A DNA stretch of 61,774 nucleotides from Pseudomonas sp. GOM6 (GCF_029537485.1 NZ_JARPUS010000021.1:1-61774), one strand, 5' to 3'. Shown: positions 50,763 to 60,526, counted from the first letter of the stretch. Numbers and translations: made by a program. Notes: generated from the letters alone by a model not told the origin.

Positions 50763-50790
50763 CTCGGTGCCATGCGGGCATGGCACCGAG
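50763..50790. promoter_or_regulatory. 13-bp stem-loop between leuS and lptE
   Basis: CTCGGTGCCATGC (50763-50775) and its complement (50778-50790) form a strong hairpin with a very short loop. It lies 22 bases past the leuS stop and 24 bases before lptE, without a T run. It could cut down read-through or be an mRNA-processing element. Confidence 0.5.
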
Positions 50791-50812
50791 CTTAAGCAGT
50801 TGGCGACCGTTA

Positions 50813-53425
50813 TCAATTGGCGACGATGTTGACCAGCTTGCCCGGCACGACGATGACCTTGCGGATGGTCACGCCTTCGGTGAAGCGCTGCACGTTCTCG
50901 TTGGCACGGGCAGCGGCTTCGACTTCTTCGCGGCTGGCCGATGCCGGCACTTCGATCTGCCCACGCAGCTTGCCGTTGACCTGGATGACCAGGGTCAGGC
51001 TGTCCTGTACCAGGGCCGATTCGTCGACCTGCGGCCACGGCGCATCGATGATGGCGCCGGCCTTGCCCAGCTGTTGCCACAGCTCATGGCAGATGTGCGG
51101 GGTGATCGGTGCCAGCAGCAGGGCCACGGTTTCCAGGCCTTCCTGCAGCAGGGCACGGTCCTGTTCGGTGGCGGTGGCGGCCTTTTCCAGCACGTTCATC
51201 AGGGTCATCACCTGGGCGACGGCGGTGTTGAACTTGTGGTGCTGGCCCACGTCGTTGCTGGCCTGCCTGATCGCCAGGTGGATGGCGCGGCGCACGTTCT
51301 TCTGCTCGTCCGTCAGGCTGGCGACGTCCAGCTGGCCCGGCAGGCCGGCGCTGACGTGGCTGTGGGCCAGACGCCAGACGCGGCGCAGGAAACGGTTGGC
51401 GCCTTCGATGCCGGCGTCCGACCACTCGCAGCTCATGTCGGGCGGCGAGGCGAACATCATGAACAGGCGGCAGGTGTCGGCGCCGTAGGCATCGATCATG
51501 GCCTGCGGGTCGACGCCGTTGTTCTTCGACTTGGACATCTTCTCGGTGCCGCCGATTTCCACCGGCAGGCCGTCGGATTTGAGGCGAGCGCCTATGACCT
51601 TGGCCTTGGCGTCACGCTCGACTTCCACGTCGGCCGGGTTGAACCAGTCCTTGCCGCCGTTTTCCAGGGTGCGGTAGTAGGTCTCGGCGACCACCATGCC
51701 CTGGGTCAGCAGGTTCTTGAACGGCTCGTTGGAAGTGACCAGGCCTTCGTCGCGCATCAGCTTGTGGAAGAAGCGCGCGTACAGCAGGTGCAGGATGGCG
51801 TGTTCGATGCCGCCGATGTACTGATCCACCGGCAGCCAGTGGTTGGCGGCCTGCGGGTCGACCATGCCGCCGGTGTACTGCGGGCTGGCGTAGCGGGCGT
51901 AGTACCAGGACGACTCGACGAAGGTGTCCATGGTGTCGGTTTCACGCTTGGCCGGGCTGCCGCACTTCGGGCAGCTGCATTCGTAGAACTCGGGCATCTT
52001 GGCCAGCGGCGAACCGGCGCCGTCCGGCACCACGTCTTCCGGCAGGACGACCGGCAGCTGGTCTTCCGGCACCGGCACGTCGCCGCAGCTCGGGCAGTGG
52101 ATGATCGGGATCGGGCAGCCCCAATAGCGCTGGCGACTGATGCCCCAGTCGCGCAGGCGGAACTGGGTCTTGCGCGCGCCGTGGGCGCTGGCTTCCAGGT
52201 CGGCGACGATGGCGTCGAAGGCTTCGCTGAAGCCCTTGCCGTCGTACTTGCCGGAGTTGATGGTGGTGAGGCCTTCCTTGTCGCCATACCAGCTCTGCCA
52301 CTCGGCAGTGCTGTAGTCCTTGCCTTCACCGGCATAGACCTGCTGAATCGGCAGGCCGTACTTGTTGGCAAACTCGAAGTCACGCTCGTCGTGGGCCGGT
52401 ACGGCCATCACCGCGCCTTCGCCATAGCCCCACAGTACGTAGTTGGCGACGAATACCGGCAGCTTGTCGCCGGTCAGCGGATGGATGACGAACTGGCCGG
52501 TGGCCACGCCCTTCTTTTCCATGGTCGCCATATCGGCTTCCGCGACCGATCCTGCCTTGCATTCGGCAATGAACGCGGCGATGGCCGGATTGGCTTCGGC
52601 GGCGCGCTGCGCCAGCGGGTGCTCGGCGGCCACGGCCACGTAGGTGGCGCCCATCAGGGTGTCGGGGCGGGTCGAGTAGACCTTGAGCTGGCCGTCGATG
52701 CCGATGCTGGCGACGTCGTAGTCGAACACGATGTCGGCACCGAAGCTCTTGCCGATCCAGTTGCGCTGCATGGTCTTGACCTGCTCGGGCCAGCCCTCCA
52801 GCTCATCCAGGCTGCTCAGCAGCTCTTCGGCATAGGCGGTGATCTTGAAGTAGTACATCGGGATTTCGCGCTTCTCGATCAGCGCGCCCGAACGCCAGCC
52901 ACGGCCGTCGATGACCTGCTCGTTGGCCAGTACAGTCTGGTCGACCGGGTCCCAGTTCACGGTGCCGTTCTTGCGGTAGATCACGCCCTTTTCGAACAGG
53001 CGGGTGAACAGCCACTGCTCCCAGCGGTAGTAGTCCGGCTTGCAGGTGGTGACTTCGCGTGTCCAGTCGATGGCCAGGCCCAGCGATTTCAGCTGGGACT
53101 TCATGTAGTCGATGTTCTCGTAGGTCCACTTGGCCGGCGCCACCTGGTTTTTCATGGCGGCATTTTCCGCCGGCATGCCGAAGGCGTCCCAGCCCATAGG
53201 TTGCAGCACGTTCTTGCCCTGCATGCGCTGGTAGCGGGCGATCACGTCACCGATGGTGTAGTTGCGCACGTGGCCCATGTGCAGCTTGCCGCTCGGGTAG
53301 GGGAACATCGACAGGCAGTAGAAGGTTTCCTTGCCTGGTTGCTCGCTCACTACAAAGGATTTCTGCTCGTTCCAGTGGGTCTGGGCGGCGGCTTCGATAT
53401 CACGGGGCGAATACTGTTCGTGCAT
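50813..53425 (-). CDS. leuS: Leucyl-tRNA synthetase
   Basis: The 870-residue class-I synthetase charges tRNA-Leu. It has the HIGH-type motif YPSGKLHMGHV (about residues 48-58), a complete editing domain, zinc-ribbon-like CPSCGD / CSCPKCG cysteines, and KMSKS (TEKMSKSKNNGVDP, about residue 625). Length is normal. It starts behind a weak site and diverges from the zinc-ribbon gene across 191 bp with no other feature seen. Confidence 0.97.
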   Translation of the reverse strand: MHEQYSPRDIEAAAQTHWNEQKSFVVSEQPGKETFYCLSMFPYPSGKLHMGHVRNYTIGDVIARYQRMQGKNVLQPMGWDAFGMPAENAAMKNQVAPAKWTYENIDYMKSQLKSLGLAIDWTREVTTCKPDYYRWEQWLFTRLFEKGVIYRKNGTVNWDPVDQTVLANEQVIDGRGWRSGALIEKREIPMYYFKITAYAEELLSSLDELEGWPEQVKTMQRNWIGKSFGADIVFDYDVASIGIDGQLKVYSTRPDTLMGATYVAVAAEHPLAQRAAEANPAIAAFIAECKAGSVAEADMATMEKKGVATGQFVIHPLTGDKLPVFVANYVLWGYGEGAVMAVPAHDERDFEFANKYGLPIQQVYAGEGKDYSTAEWQSWYGDKEGLTTINSGKYDGKGFSEAFDAIVADLEASAHGARKTQFRLRDWGISRQRYWGCPIPIIHCPSCGDVPVPEDQLPVVLPEDVVPDGAGSPLAKMPEFYECSCPKCGSPAKRETDTMDTFVESSWYYARYASPQYTGGMVDPQAANHWLPVDQYIGGIEHAILHLLYARFFHKLMRDEGLVTSNEPFKNLLTQGMVVAETYYRTLENGGKDWFNPADVEVERDAKAKVIGARLKSDGLPVEIGGTEKMSKSKNNGVDPQAMIDAYGADTCRLFMMFASPPDMSCEWSDAGIEGANRFLRRVWRLAHSHVSAGLPGQLDVASLTDEQKNVRRAIHLAIRQASNDVGQHHKFNTAVAQVMTLMNVLEKAATATEQDRALLQEGLETVALLLAPITPHICHELWQQLGKAGAIIDAPWPQVDESALVQDSLTLVIQVNGKLRGQIEVPASASREEVEAAARANENVQRFTEGVTIRKVIVVPGKLVNIVAN

Positions 53426-53616
53426 GGGTTTTCGGCGCTGAAATAGAGGGCTGCGAGAAACGCCGTAGCATACATGACCCCCCCTGATTCAGGGAAACCC
53501 TGATTGTCCTCGGCACAAGGCGCTGCCCGCCGTTTGTCGCGGCGCACGGCTGCCAGGCGGCGCGGCGCTAAGCTTGTTACAAGGGCGTGCAGCGACGGCG
53601 CCCGGTTGAGGTGATG

Positions 53617-54069
53617 ATGGCTGAGTTGCGGCACACGGAGGCGGCGGGCGGGCTCTATGAGCGGCTGTTGCAGCGTCTTGCCCTGGCACTAGAAGAAGCA
53701 GAAACCGCGAGCCGTCTGTGCCGGACTCCCCCCGCAGAACTGGAGTTGCGTGGTCTGACGCCTGCTGAGCTGGAATTGATCCGGGCCTATCTGGACCGTG
53801 ACCTTAATTGGTTGCGCGGCTGGCATGCGGCGGCCGAGGAGTTGGCGTCGATCGAGCAATTGCCCGTGCGCCAGGGCAGGCCGGTCAGTAAACCGCCTGG
53901 GCGGTTGCCGAGCAGGTCATTGCCGGGGCGTAGCAAGGCCCTGATCAAGAAGCGCCAGCAGTTGTGTTGCGCCCTATGTGGCACGGCTGCGCAGGTGCAG
54001 CGTGGCGAGGGCGTGATGCCCTGTAGCGCTTGTGGCTCCAAGCTGTTTCGTGCCGGGCAGCCGCGCTGA
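53617..54069 (+). CDS. Zinc-ribbon-containing protein (YbeL/DUF1451-like)
   Basis: The 150-residue protein has an N-terminal helical half rich in Glu/Leu/Arg (YERLLQRLALALEEAE) and a C-terminal zinc ribbon CALCGTAAQV ... CSACGSKLFRAG. It fits the YbeL/DUF1451 family found near leuS in gamma-proteobacteria. Function unknown. The second of two adjacent ATGs (53617) is better spaced from GAGG. Confidence 0.78.
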   Translation: MAELRHTEAAGGLYERLLQRLALALEEAETASRLCRTPPAELELRGLTPAELELIRAYLDRDLNWLRGWHAAAEELASIEQLPVRQGRPVSKPPGRLPSRSLPGRSKALIKKRQQLCCALCGTAAQVQRGEGVMPCSACGSKLFRAGQPR

Positions 54070-54128
54070 TCGCACGGCTCGACTCCTTGTGTGGCAGGGC
54101 ATAGTCTCTGCGGGCACAGGAGGTGCCC

Positions 54129-54896
54129 ATGGAACTGCGTTTTATCCTCAAACAACTGATCCTGCCACCTGGTGGCTTTCTATTGCTGCTGCTGTTCGCC
54201 TGGCTGTTGTGGGCTTGGCTGGGGCGGCCGCGCGCGGCTGGCTTGGTTGTGTTCATCGGCCTGGCCGGTCTGTGGCTGTTCAGCTTGCCCGTAGTCATGG
54301 AGTGGGCGGCACGGCAGATCGAGCGTGAGCCGGCGCTGGCCGAGGCACAGTGGCCGGGCTTGGCCCAGCAGGCAGAGGTGATCGTGATTCTTGGCTCGGG
54401 GCGCGAGGAGGCCGATCCTGCCTGGGGCGGTGACCAGCCCAGTGTGACCGCCATCGAGCGGCTGCGCTATGCGGCACGCCTGCAGCGAGCGTCGCAGCTG
54501 CCAGTTCTGATCAGTGGTGGTTTGCACTATGGCCAGCCACCCAGCGAGGCGCAGCTGATGGCCGATGTGCTGCAGCGCGATTTTTCTGTGCCGACGCGCT
54601 GGCGCGAGGAGCGCAGCCGTACCACCTGGGAGAATGCTCAGTTCAGCGCCGAGCTGCTCAAGACCGAAGGTGTCCGGCGAGTGGTGCTGGTGACACAGGC
54701 GGCGCACATGCCGCGGGCGCGTTGGTGTTTCGAACGCGCCGGGCTGGAGGTGGTGGCGGCACCGTTGGGCTTTCTCGGCGTACCCAACGAGCGCCCGGTC
54801 TGTGGCTGGCTGCCGGAGAGCAAGGCGCTGTGGCAGAACACCCGCCTGCTCAACGAAGCGCTGGGGATGGCGGTATATCCGCTGCTCTATCGCTGA
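54129..54896 (+). CDS. YdcF-family (DUF218) membrane protein
   Basis: I start at ATG 54129, 6 bases past a consensus AGGAGGT, giving 255 residues. Two N-terminal membrane helices are followed by the DUF218 domain: VIVILGSGREEAD, VLISGGLHYGQPPSEAQLMADVL, TTWENAQFSAELL and LVTQAAHMPRARWCF. The family is implicated in envelope biogenesis (ElyC/SanA), but this member's role is unknown. It converges on lnt with a 12-bp gap. Confidence 0.87.
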   Translation: MELRFILKQLILPPGGFLLLLLFAWLLWAWLGRPRAAGLVVFIGLAGLWLFSLPVVMEWAARQIEREPALAEAQWPGLAQQAEVIVILGSGREEADPAWGGDQPSVTAIERLRYAARLQRASQLPVLISGGLHYGQPPSEAQLMADVLQRDFSVPTRWREERSRTTWENAQFSAELLKTEGVRRVVLVTQAAHMPRARWCFERAGLEVVAAPLGFLGVPNERPVCGWLPESKALWQNTRLLNEALGMAVYPLLYR

Positions 54897-54908
54897 GGCG
54901 GTCCGTGC

Positions 54909-56447
54909 TCAGGCCGCCTGCGGGCTGAGGTCGCGAACCGCGCGGCGGCGGGCGAAGAAGGCCCAGCCCAGCAGCGGGCCGCACAGCACTACCAGCGGCC
55001 AGGCGCGCCAGTGCAGGTAGGGCGTCAGCCCCTGCATCGGTTGCACCTCGCCATAGAGTGTGCCCTGCTGGAACTGCGGGATCTGCGCGGCAATACGGCC
55101 TTGCGGGTCGATCAGCGCGGTGACGCCGTTGTTGGTGGCGCGGATCATCCAGCGTCCGGCTTCCAGGGCGCGCATCTGCGCCATCTGCAGGTGCTGCAGC
55201 GGGCCGATCGAGGTGCCGAACCAGGTGTCGTTGCTGACCGTCAGCAGCAGTTCGCTTTGCGCGGCCATGGTGGCGGCGAATTCCGGGTAGACCACCTCAT
55301 AGCAGATGAACGGCGCGATACGCACGCCCTTGGCTTGCAGCGGGCTCTGGTTGGCGGGGCCGCGGGCGAAGTCGGACATGGGCAGGTCGAAGAAGGCGAT
55401 CAGCCCGCGTAGCATATCTTGCAGTGGTACGTATTCGCCGAAGGGCACCAGCTTCTGCTTGAGGTAGGTGCCCTCGCCCCAGCCTGTTGCAGTAATTGCG
55501 TTGTAGTAGCGCTTCTCACCCTGTTCGTTGAGCTGACGCAGCGGGATGCCGGTGATCAGTGCAGCGTCGCGGTCGGCCGCCACGCGGCCCATCACTTTCA
55601 GGTAGCCCTCGGCGTATTCCTTGAGTACCGGCACCGCGGTTTCCGGCCAGACGATCAGGTCGGCCGGTTGGCTGCTCAGGGTCATGTCGCGGTACAGCGC
55701 CAGCTGGGCGTCCAGCTGCGCCGGATCCCACTTCAGGTTCTGCTCGATATTGCCCTGCAGGGCGGCGACCTTGAGCGGCGCACCCATGGGCGTGGTCCAG
55801 CTCTGGCCGTTGAGGGCCAGGCCAGCCAGCCAGGGGGCCAACAGCAAGGTGACTGCACCAATCAGGCGGGAGCGCTGATGGCGTAGAGAGTACAGGTTGA
55901 CCAGCAGTGCAGCACTCAACGCCAGCACCAGGGAGATCAGCCACATGCCGCCGACCGGTGCCAGTCCGGCCAGTGGGCCATGCAGCTGGCTGTAGCCGGC
56001 ATAGAGCCAGGGGAAGCCGGTGAGAAACCAGCCGCGAAAGGCTTCCTGGGCCAGCCACAGCGCGGCGAAGGCCAGGGCGTCGGCGATGGGCGCGTCATTG
56101 CGGCGCAGCCAGCGCGCCCAGAACCAGGCGGGCAGGGCGAAGAACAGCGCCACGCCAGCGCAGAAGGCGAAGGTCAGGAAGGCCGCCAGGGGCACCGAGG
56201 CGGCGCCGTAGTCGTGGATGCTGACGTAGATCCAGCTGGTGCCGGCGAGGAACAGGCCGAGGCCGTAGCACCAGCCGCGCAGCAGGGCCTGGCGTGGATT
56301 CAGGTGGCGCAGGCCAAGGTAGAAAATGGCGATGGCCAGCAAGGCCAATGGCCAGGCGTTGAAAGGAGCCAGGGCCAGTGTGGTGGAGGCGCCGCCGGCG
56401 ATGGCCAGCAGATTGCCCGGCCAGCCGGGTTGAGTGATCCAGCGCAT
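54909..56447 (-). CDS. lnt: Apolipoprotein N-acyltransferase
   Basis: The 512-residue inner-membrane enzyme adds the third acyl chain to lipoproteins. It starts at ATG 56447 behind AAGGAC. About seven membrane helices flank a periplasmic nitrilase domain with the catalytic triad Glu (IVWPETAVP), Lys (LKQKLVPFGEYVP) and Cys (APFICYEVVYPE), all present. Next to corC in the conserved miaB-ybeZ-ybeY-corC-lnt order. Confidence 0.95.
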   Translation of the reverse strand: MRWITQPGWPGNLLAIAGGASTTLALAPFNAWPLALLAIAIFYLGLRHLNPRQALLRGWCYGLGLFLAGTSWIYVSIHDYGAASVPLAAFLTFAFCAGVALFFALPAWFWARWLRRNDAPIADALAFAALWLAQEAFRGWFLTGFPWLYAGYSQLHGPLAGLAPVGGMWLISLVLALSAALLVNLYSLRHQRSRLIGAVTLLLAPWLAGLALNGQSWTTPMGAPLKVAALQGNIEQNLKWDPAQLDAQLALYRDMTLSSQPADLIVWPETAVPVLKEYAEGYLKVMGRVAADRDAALITGIPLRQLNEQGEKRYYNAITATGWGEGTYLKQKLVPFGEYVPLQDMLRGLIAFFDLPMSDFARGPANQSPLQAKGVRIAPFICYEVVYPEFAATMAAQSELLLTVSNDTWFGTSIGPLQHLQMAQMRALEAGRWMIRATNNGVTALIDPQGRIAAQIPQFQQGTLYGEVQPMQGLTPYLHWRAWPLVVLCGPLLGWAFFARRRAVRDLSPQAA

Positions 56448-56766
56448 CGTGCGTCCTTGAGCGGGAAGTCTGGCGGGCAAGGGTACTGGAAGCGTTGGCG
56501 GGTAGAAAGCCGAGGGGCGGGATTGCCATAGGAGGGGCCTTGGCCGCGACCTTGGCTGCGCGTGGCTTTCCAGTCGCGGCCAAGGCCCCTTCTACAAGTA
56601 GTACTGCGAGGTGCTAGCGCTCCAGACTCGTAGCCCGGACTTTAGTCCGGGGCATTGCAGTCTGTTTCCCGGGCTGAAGTCCGGGCTACGAGCCTGTGGG
56701 AGCGACTTTAGTCGCGATGCTGTTCGGTAAAGTGCATCGCGGCTAAATCCCCACAAGAGAAGCAGC
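56448..56766. repeat. 319-bp non-coding region packed with inverted repeats
   Basis: Between corC and lnt I see at least three hairpin units. AGGGGCCTTGGCCGCGAC (56533-56550) is perfectly complemented at 56573-56590. A 25-bp unit beginning CTCGTAGCCCGGACTT (56627-56651) pairs with 56668-56692 with two mismatches. A GTGGGAGCGACTTTAGTCGC unit (56696-56720) pairs imperfectly with about 56734-56754. These are REP-like intergenic repeats of Pseudomonas, with the 'GAGCGACTTTAGTCGCGA' type of core. Confidence 0.8.
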
Positions 56767-57603
56767 TCAGCGCTCCAGCGGCGTCAGGCGCAGCAGGTGC
56801 AGGCGGCGGCTGTCGGCGTTGAGCACGCGGAAGCGGTATTCGCCGATCTCGGTGATCTCATTGCGCTTGGGCAGGTGACCGAAAGCGTTCATCACCAGGC
56901 CGCCGACCGTATCGAACTCGTCGTCGGGGAACTCGGTGTCGAAGGTTTCGTTGAAGTTTTCGATCGGCGTCAGCGCCTTGATCAGGAAGTCGCCGGAGGG
57001 CAGTGGCTTGATATAGCTGTCTTCCTCGACATCGTGTTCGTCCTCGATGTCGCCGACGATCTGCTCCAGCACATCCTCGATGGTCACCAGGCCGGCGACG
57101 CCGCCGTATTCGTCGATCACCACGGCCATGTGGTTATGGTTGGCGCGGAACTCGCGCAGCAGCACGTTGAGGCGCTTGGATTCCGGCACGAAGGTGGCCG
57201 GGCGCAGCAGTTGCTTGATGTCGAAAGGCTGGTCGCCTCCGAGGATCAGCGGCAGCAGGTCCTTGGCCAGGAGGATGCCGATGACTTCATCAAGGCTCTC
57301 ACCGATCACCGGGTAGCGCGAATGCGCGGAGTCGATGATGGAGGGGAGGAATTCGGCCGGCGACTGGCTGGCCTTGATGCTGATCATCTGCGAGCGCGGC
57401 ACCATGATGTCGCGTACCTGCAGGTCGGCGACCTGGATGGCGCCTTCGACAATGGTCAGCGCTTCGCTGTCGAGCAGCTTGTTCTGGTGGGCTTCGCGCA
57501 GGACTTCCAGCAGTTCTTCGCGGTTTTTCGGCTCATGAGCAAAAGCTTGGGTCAGTTTGTTGAACCAGGACTTCTGCTCGTTGCTCGATCGGTCTTCGCT
57601 CAT
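56767..57603 (-). CDS. corC: CorC/YbeX-family CBS-domain protein
   Basis: The 278-residue cytoplasmic protein has two CBS domains (VRDIMVPRSQM, PVIGESLDEVIGILLAKDL, VVIDEYGGVAGLVTIEDVLE) and a CorC_HlyC transporter-associated domain (DEFDTVGGLVMNAFGHLPKRNE). It is linked to Mg/Co handling and, in the conserved ybeX-ybeY neighbourhood, to ribosome metabolism. 33 bp downstream of ybeY. Confidence 0.93.
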   Translation of the reverse strand: MSEDRSSNEQKSWFNKLTQAFAHEPKNREELLEVLREAHQNKLLDSEALTIVEGAIQVADLQVRDIMVPRSQMISIKASQSPAEFLPSIIDSAHSRYPVIGESLDEVIGILLAKDLLPLILGGDQPFDIKQLLRPATFVPESKRLNVLLREFRANHNHMAVVIDEYGGVAGLVTIEDVLEQIVGDIEDEHDVEEDSYIKPLPSGDFLIKALTPIENFNETFDTEFPDDEFDTVGGLVMNAFGHLPKRNEITEIGEYRFRVLNADSRRLHLLRLTPLER

Positions 57604-57636
57604 GATGGTCTCGGGAGTTTTCCTGAGTCTCTGTGG

Positions 57637-58095
57637 TTATTCGTCGGCTGCATAAGGGTCGGGATGACCCAGTTCAGCCAGCAATTGTCGTTCCAGTGTT
57701 TCCATTTCCTCGGCTTCCTCATCCTCGATGTGGTCGTAGCCGAGCAGGTGCAGGCAGCCGTGGATCACCAGGTGGGCCCAGTGGGCTTCTGGCGACTTGT
57801 TCTGTTCCTGTGCTTCGCGCTCGACCACCGGCACGCAGATCACCAGATCGCCGAGCAGCGGAATGTCGAGCATCTCGTCGGGCACATCGGCCGGGAACGA
57901 CAGCACGTTGGTCGGGTAGTCCTTGTGCCGCCAGGTGCGGTTCAGCTCCTGGCCTTCGGCTTCATCAACCAGACGGATTGTCAGCTCGGAGTCGGCCGTG
58001 CGCTGGCGCAGGGCCAGTTCACACCACTGGCGGAACTGCGCCTCGCTCGGCAGCTGGCTGGCCTGCGAGGCGTTCTGCAGGTCGAGCTCAAGCAT
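57637..58095 (-). CDS. ybeY: Endoribonuclease YbeY
   Basis: The 152-residue metalloprotein is needed for 16S rRNA 3' maturation and ribosome quality control. The zinc site HGCLHLLGYDH is intact, preceded by NVLSFPADVPDE. Its start overlaps the ybeZ stop by eight bases. Confidence 0.96.
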   Translation of the reverse strand: MLELDLQNASQASQLPSEAQFRQWCELALRQRTADSELTIRLVDEAEGQELNRTWRHKDYPTNVLSFPADVPDEMLDIPLLGDLVICVPVVEREAQEQNKSPEAHWAHLVIHGCLHLLGYDHIEDEEAEEMETLERQLLAELGHPDPYAADE

Positions 58096-59083
58096 CGGGG
58101 CGACCCTTGCCGTCCTGGCTCTGGCTTTCCTCGAAGCGCTCGTAGGCTTCGACGATGCGCTGCACCAGCGGGTGGCGCACCACGTCCTTGGGCTTGAAGT
58201 GGGTGAAACTGATGCCCGGGACGTCCTTGAGTACGGTCATCACATGGCTCAGGCCCGACTTGGTGCCGCGCGGCAGGTCGACCTGGGTGATGTCGCCGGT
58301 GATCACGGCGGTAGAGCCGAAGCCGATACGGGTGAGGAACATCTTCATCTGTTCGAGGGTGGTGTTCTGACTCTCGTCGAGAATGATGAAGCTGTTGTTA
58401 AGGGTGCGGCCGCGCATGTAGGCCAGCGGGGCGATCTCGATCACCTGCTTCTCGATCAGTTTGGCCACGGTCTCGAAGCCGAGCATCTCGTACAGTGCGT
58501 CGTAGAGCGGGCGTAGGTAGGGGTCGATCTTCTGCGCCAGGTCGCCAGGGAGAAAACCGAGCTTCTCGCCGGCCTCGACCGCCGGGCGTACCAAGAGGAT
58601 GCGGCGCACCTGCTCGCGCTCCAGCGCATCGACTGCACAGGCCACGGCCAGGTAGGTCTTGCCGGTACCGGCTGGGCCGATGCCGAAGTTGATGTCGTTA
58701 TCGAGGATCGCCTTGACGTAGCGCTGCTGGTTGGCGCCGCGCGGCTTGATCACGCCTTTCTTGGTGCGCAGGGTGACGCCAGCGTCAGCCTTGCCGCTGT
58801 CCAGCGCTTCCAGGCCGGATTCCTGCAGGTACAGGTGGACCAGTTCGGGCGACAGCTCGGTGCTCTTGGTTTCGCGGTACAGACGGCGCAGCAGGTTCTC
58901 GGCGGACTGGGTGTGCTGCGACGGGCCGATCAGCTCGAACTGGTTGCCACGGTTGCGGATCTCGATGGCGAGGCGTTGCTCGATCAGGCGCAGATGCTCG
59001 TCGAACTGTCCGCAGAGGTTGGCGAAGCGGCGTGCTTCGAAGGGTTCGAGGATAAAACGATGGGGTTCTATGGGGGCGTTCAA
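58088..59083 (-). CDS. ybeZ: PhoH-like ATPase YbeZ
   Basis: The protein has Walker A GPAGTGKTYLA and Walker B IILDESQNTT with an adjacent GDITQVDLP. The family N-terminus in Pseudomonas is NAPIEPHRFILEPFE, so I favour a TTG start at 59083 (331 residues). An ATG at 59128 would add 15 residues (346). It probably works with YbeY on RNA. Overlap with ybeY is eight bases. Confidence 0.85.
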   Translation of the reverse strand: MNAPIEPHRFILEPFEARRFANLCGQFDEHLRLIEQRLAIEIRNRGNQFELIGPSQHTQSAENLLRRLYRETKSTELSPELVHLYLQESGLEALDSGKADAGVTLRTKKGVIKPRGANQQRYVKAILDNDINFGIGPAGTGKTYLAVACAVDALEREQVRRILLVRPAVEAGEKLGFLPGDLAQKIDPYLRPLYDALYEMLGFETVAKLIEKQVIEIAPLAYMRGRTLNNSFIILDESQNTTLEQMKMFLTRIGFGSTAVITGDITQVDLPRGTKSGLSHVMTVLKDVPGISFTHFKPKDVVRHPLVQRIVEAYERFEESQSQDGKGRPDA

Positions 59084-59188
59084 TGGAGTCCGGTTACCGC
59101 CACGCGGCAGAAATGATGGAGGGAGCATAACCCTGCGCGGGCCGCGGGAAAAGTTCGCGCGCGCAGGGACATATTAGCCATTGGTCGA

Positions 59189-60526
59189 TCAGTGCACGGT
59201 GTCGATCAGCGTGCCGCGCAGTGAGTGGGGCAGGGCGTCATCGATATGCACGTCGACGAACTGGCCGATCAGGCGCGGATTATCACAGCGGAAGTTGACC
59301 ACGCGGTTGCTCTCGGTGCGGCCCTGGAGCATGCCCGGGTCCTTCTTCGAGTAGTCGCTGACCAGGATGCGCTGGGTGGTGCCGACCATACGTCGGCTGT
59401 TCTCGAAGCCTTGCTGGGCGATGCGTGTCTGCAGGATCGACAGGCGCTGCTTCTTCACCTCTTCAGGAGTGTCGTCGGCCAGGTCGGCGGCCGGGGTGCC
59501 GGGGCGCGAGCTGTAGATGAAGGAGTAGGAGAAGTCGAAGCCGACATCCTCGATCAGCTTCATGGTCTGCTCGAAGTCTTTCTCGGTCTCGCCAGGGAAG
59601 CCGACGATGAAGTCGGTGCTGAGCAGAATATCCGGCACAGCCGCCTTGAGCTTGCGGATGCGCGACTTGTACTCCAGTGCCGTGTGGTTGCGCTTCATCG
59701 CCGCCAGGATGCGGTCGGAGCCGGACTGCACCGGCAGGTGCAGGTATTTGACCAGCTTCGGGATGTCGGCATGGGCCTGGATGATGGCGTCGGAGAACTC
59801 CAGTGGGTGGCTGGTGGTGTAGCGGATGCGCTCGATACCGTCGATTTCGGCGACTGCGTAGAGCAGTTCGGCGAAGTCGGCGATATGTCCGTCCGGGGTT
59901 GGGCCGCGGTAGCCGTTGACGTTCTGCCCGAGCAGGGTGACTTCCTTTACGCCCTTCTCGGCCAGCTGGGTGATTTCCACCAGCACGTCGGCCAGCGGCC
60001 GGCTGACTTCCTCGCCGCGGGTGTAGGGCACCACGCAGAAGGTGCAGTACTTGCTGCAGCCTTCCATGACCGAGACGAAGGCGCTGGGGCCGTCGACGCG
60101 AGCTTCTGGCAGGTGATCGAACTTCTCGATCTCGGGGAAGCTGATGTCGACCTGGGCGGTCTTGGTGGTGCGGGCGGCGTCGATCATTTCCGGCAGACGG
60201 TGCAGGGTCTGCGGGCCGAAGACCACGTCGACATAGGGTGCGCGGTCGCGGATGGCGGCGCCTTCCTGGCTGGCCACGCAGCCACCGACGCCGATCACCA
60301 GATTGGGGTTTTCCTGTTTCAGCTCGCGCCAGCGGCCCAGCTGGGAGAACACCTTATCCTGGGCTTTTTCGCGGATCGAGCAGGTATTGAGGAGGATCAC
60401 GTCGGCTTCTGCCGGGTTTTCCGTGACTTCCAGGGCCTGGTGTTCGCCCAGCAGATCGACCATGCGCGAGCTGTCGTACTCGTTCATCTGGCAACCGTGG
60501 GTTTCGATATAAAGCTTCTTGGCCAT
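59189..60526 (-). CDS. miaB: tRNA-2-methylthio-N6-dimethylallyladenosine synthase
   Basis: The 445-residue radical-SAM methylthiotransferase modifies A37 of tRNAs. It has N-terminal cluster cysteines (ETHGCQMN, LLNTCSIREKAQ, GVGGCVASQEG), the radical-SAM motif CSKYCTFCVVPYTRG and a C-terminal TRAM domain (VSDYSKKDPGMLQGRTESN). Start at ATG 60526; diverges from the DUF1820 gene. Confidence 0.97.
   Translation of the reverse strand: MAKKLYIETHGCQMNEYDSSRMVDLLGEHQALEVTENPAEADVILLNTCSIREKAQDKVFSQLGRWRELKQENPNLVIGVGGCVASQEGAAIRDRAPYVDVVFGPQTLHRLPEMIDAARTTKTAQVDISFPEIEKFDHLPEARVDGPSAFVSVMEGCSKYCTFCVVPYTRGEEVSRPLADVLVEITQLAEKGVKEVTLLGQNVNGYRGPTPDGHIADFAELLYAVAEIDGIERIRYTTSHPLEFSDAIIQAHADIPKLVKYLHLPVQSGSDRILAAMKRNHTALEYKSRIRKLKAAVPDILLSTDFIVGFPGETEKDFEQTMKLIEDVGFDFSYSFIYSSRPGTPAADLADDTPEEVKKQRLSILQTRIAQQGFENSRRMVGTTQRILVSDYSKKDPGMLQGRTESNRVVNFRCDNPRLIGQFVDVHIDDALPHSLRGTLIDTVH

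Noticed and set aside
50618..53446. Very long plus-strand open frame opposite leuS
   Set aside because: Long antisense frames are expected from high GC at third codon positions; the leuS motifs are on the minus strand and are complete.
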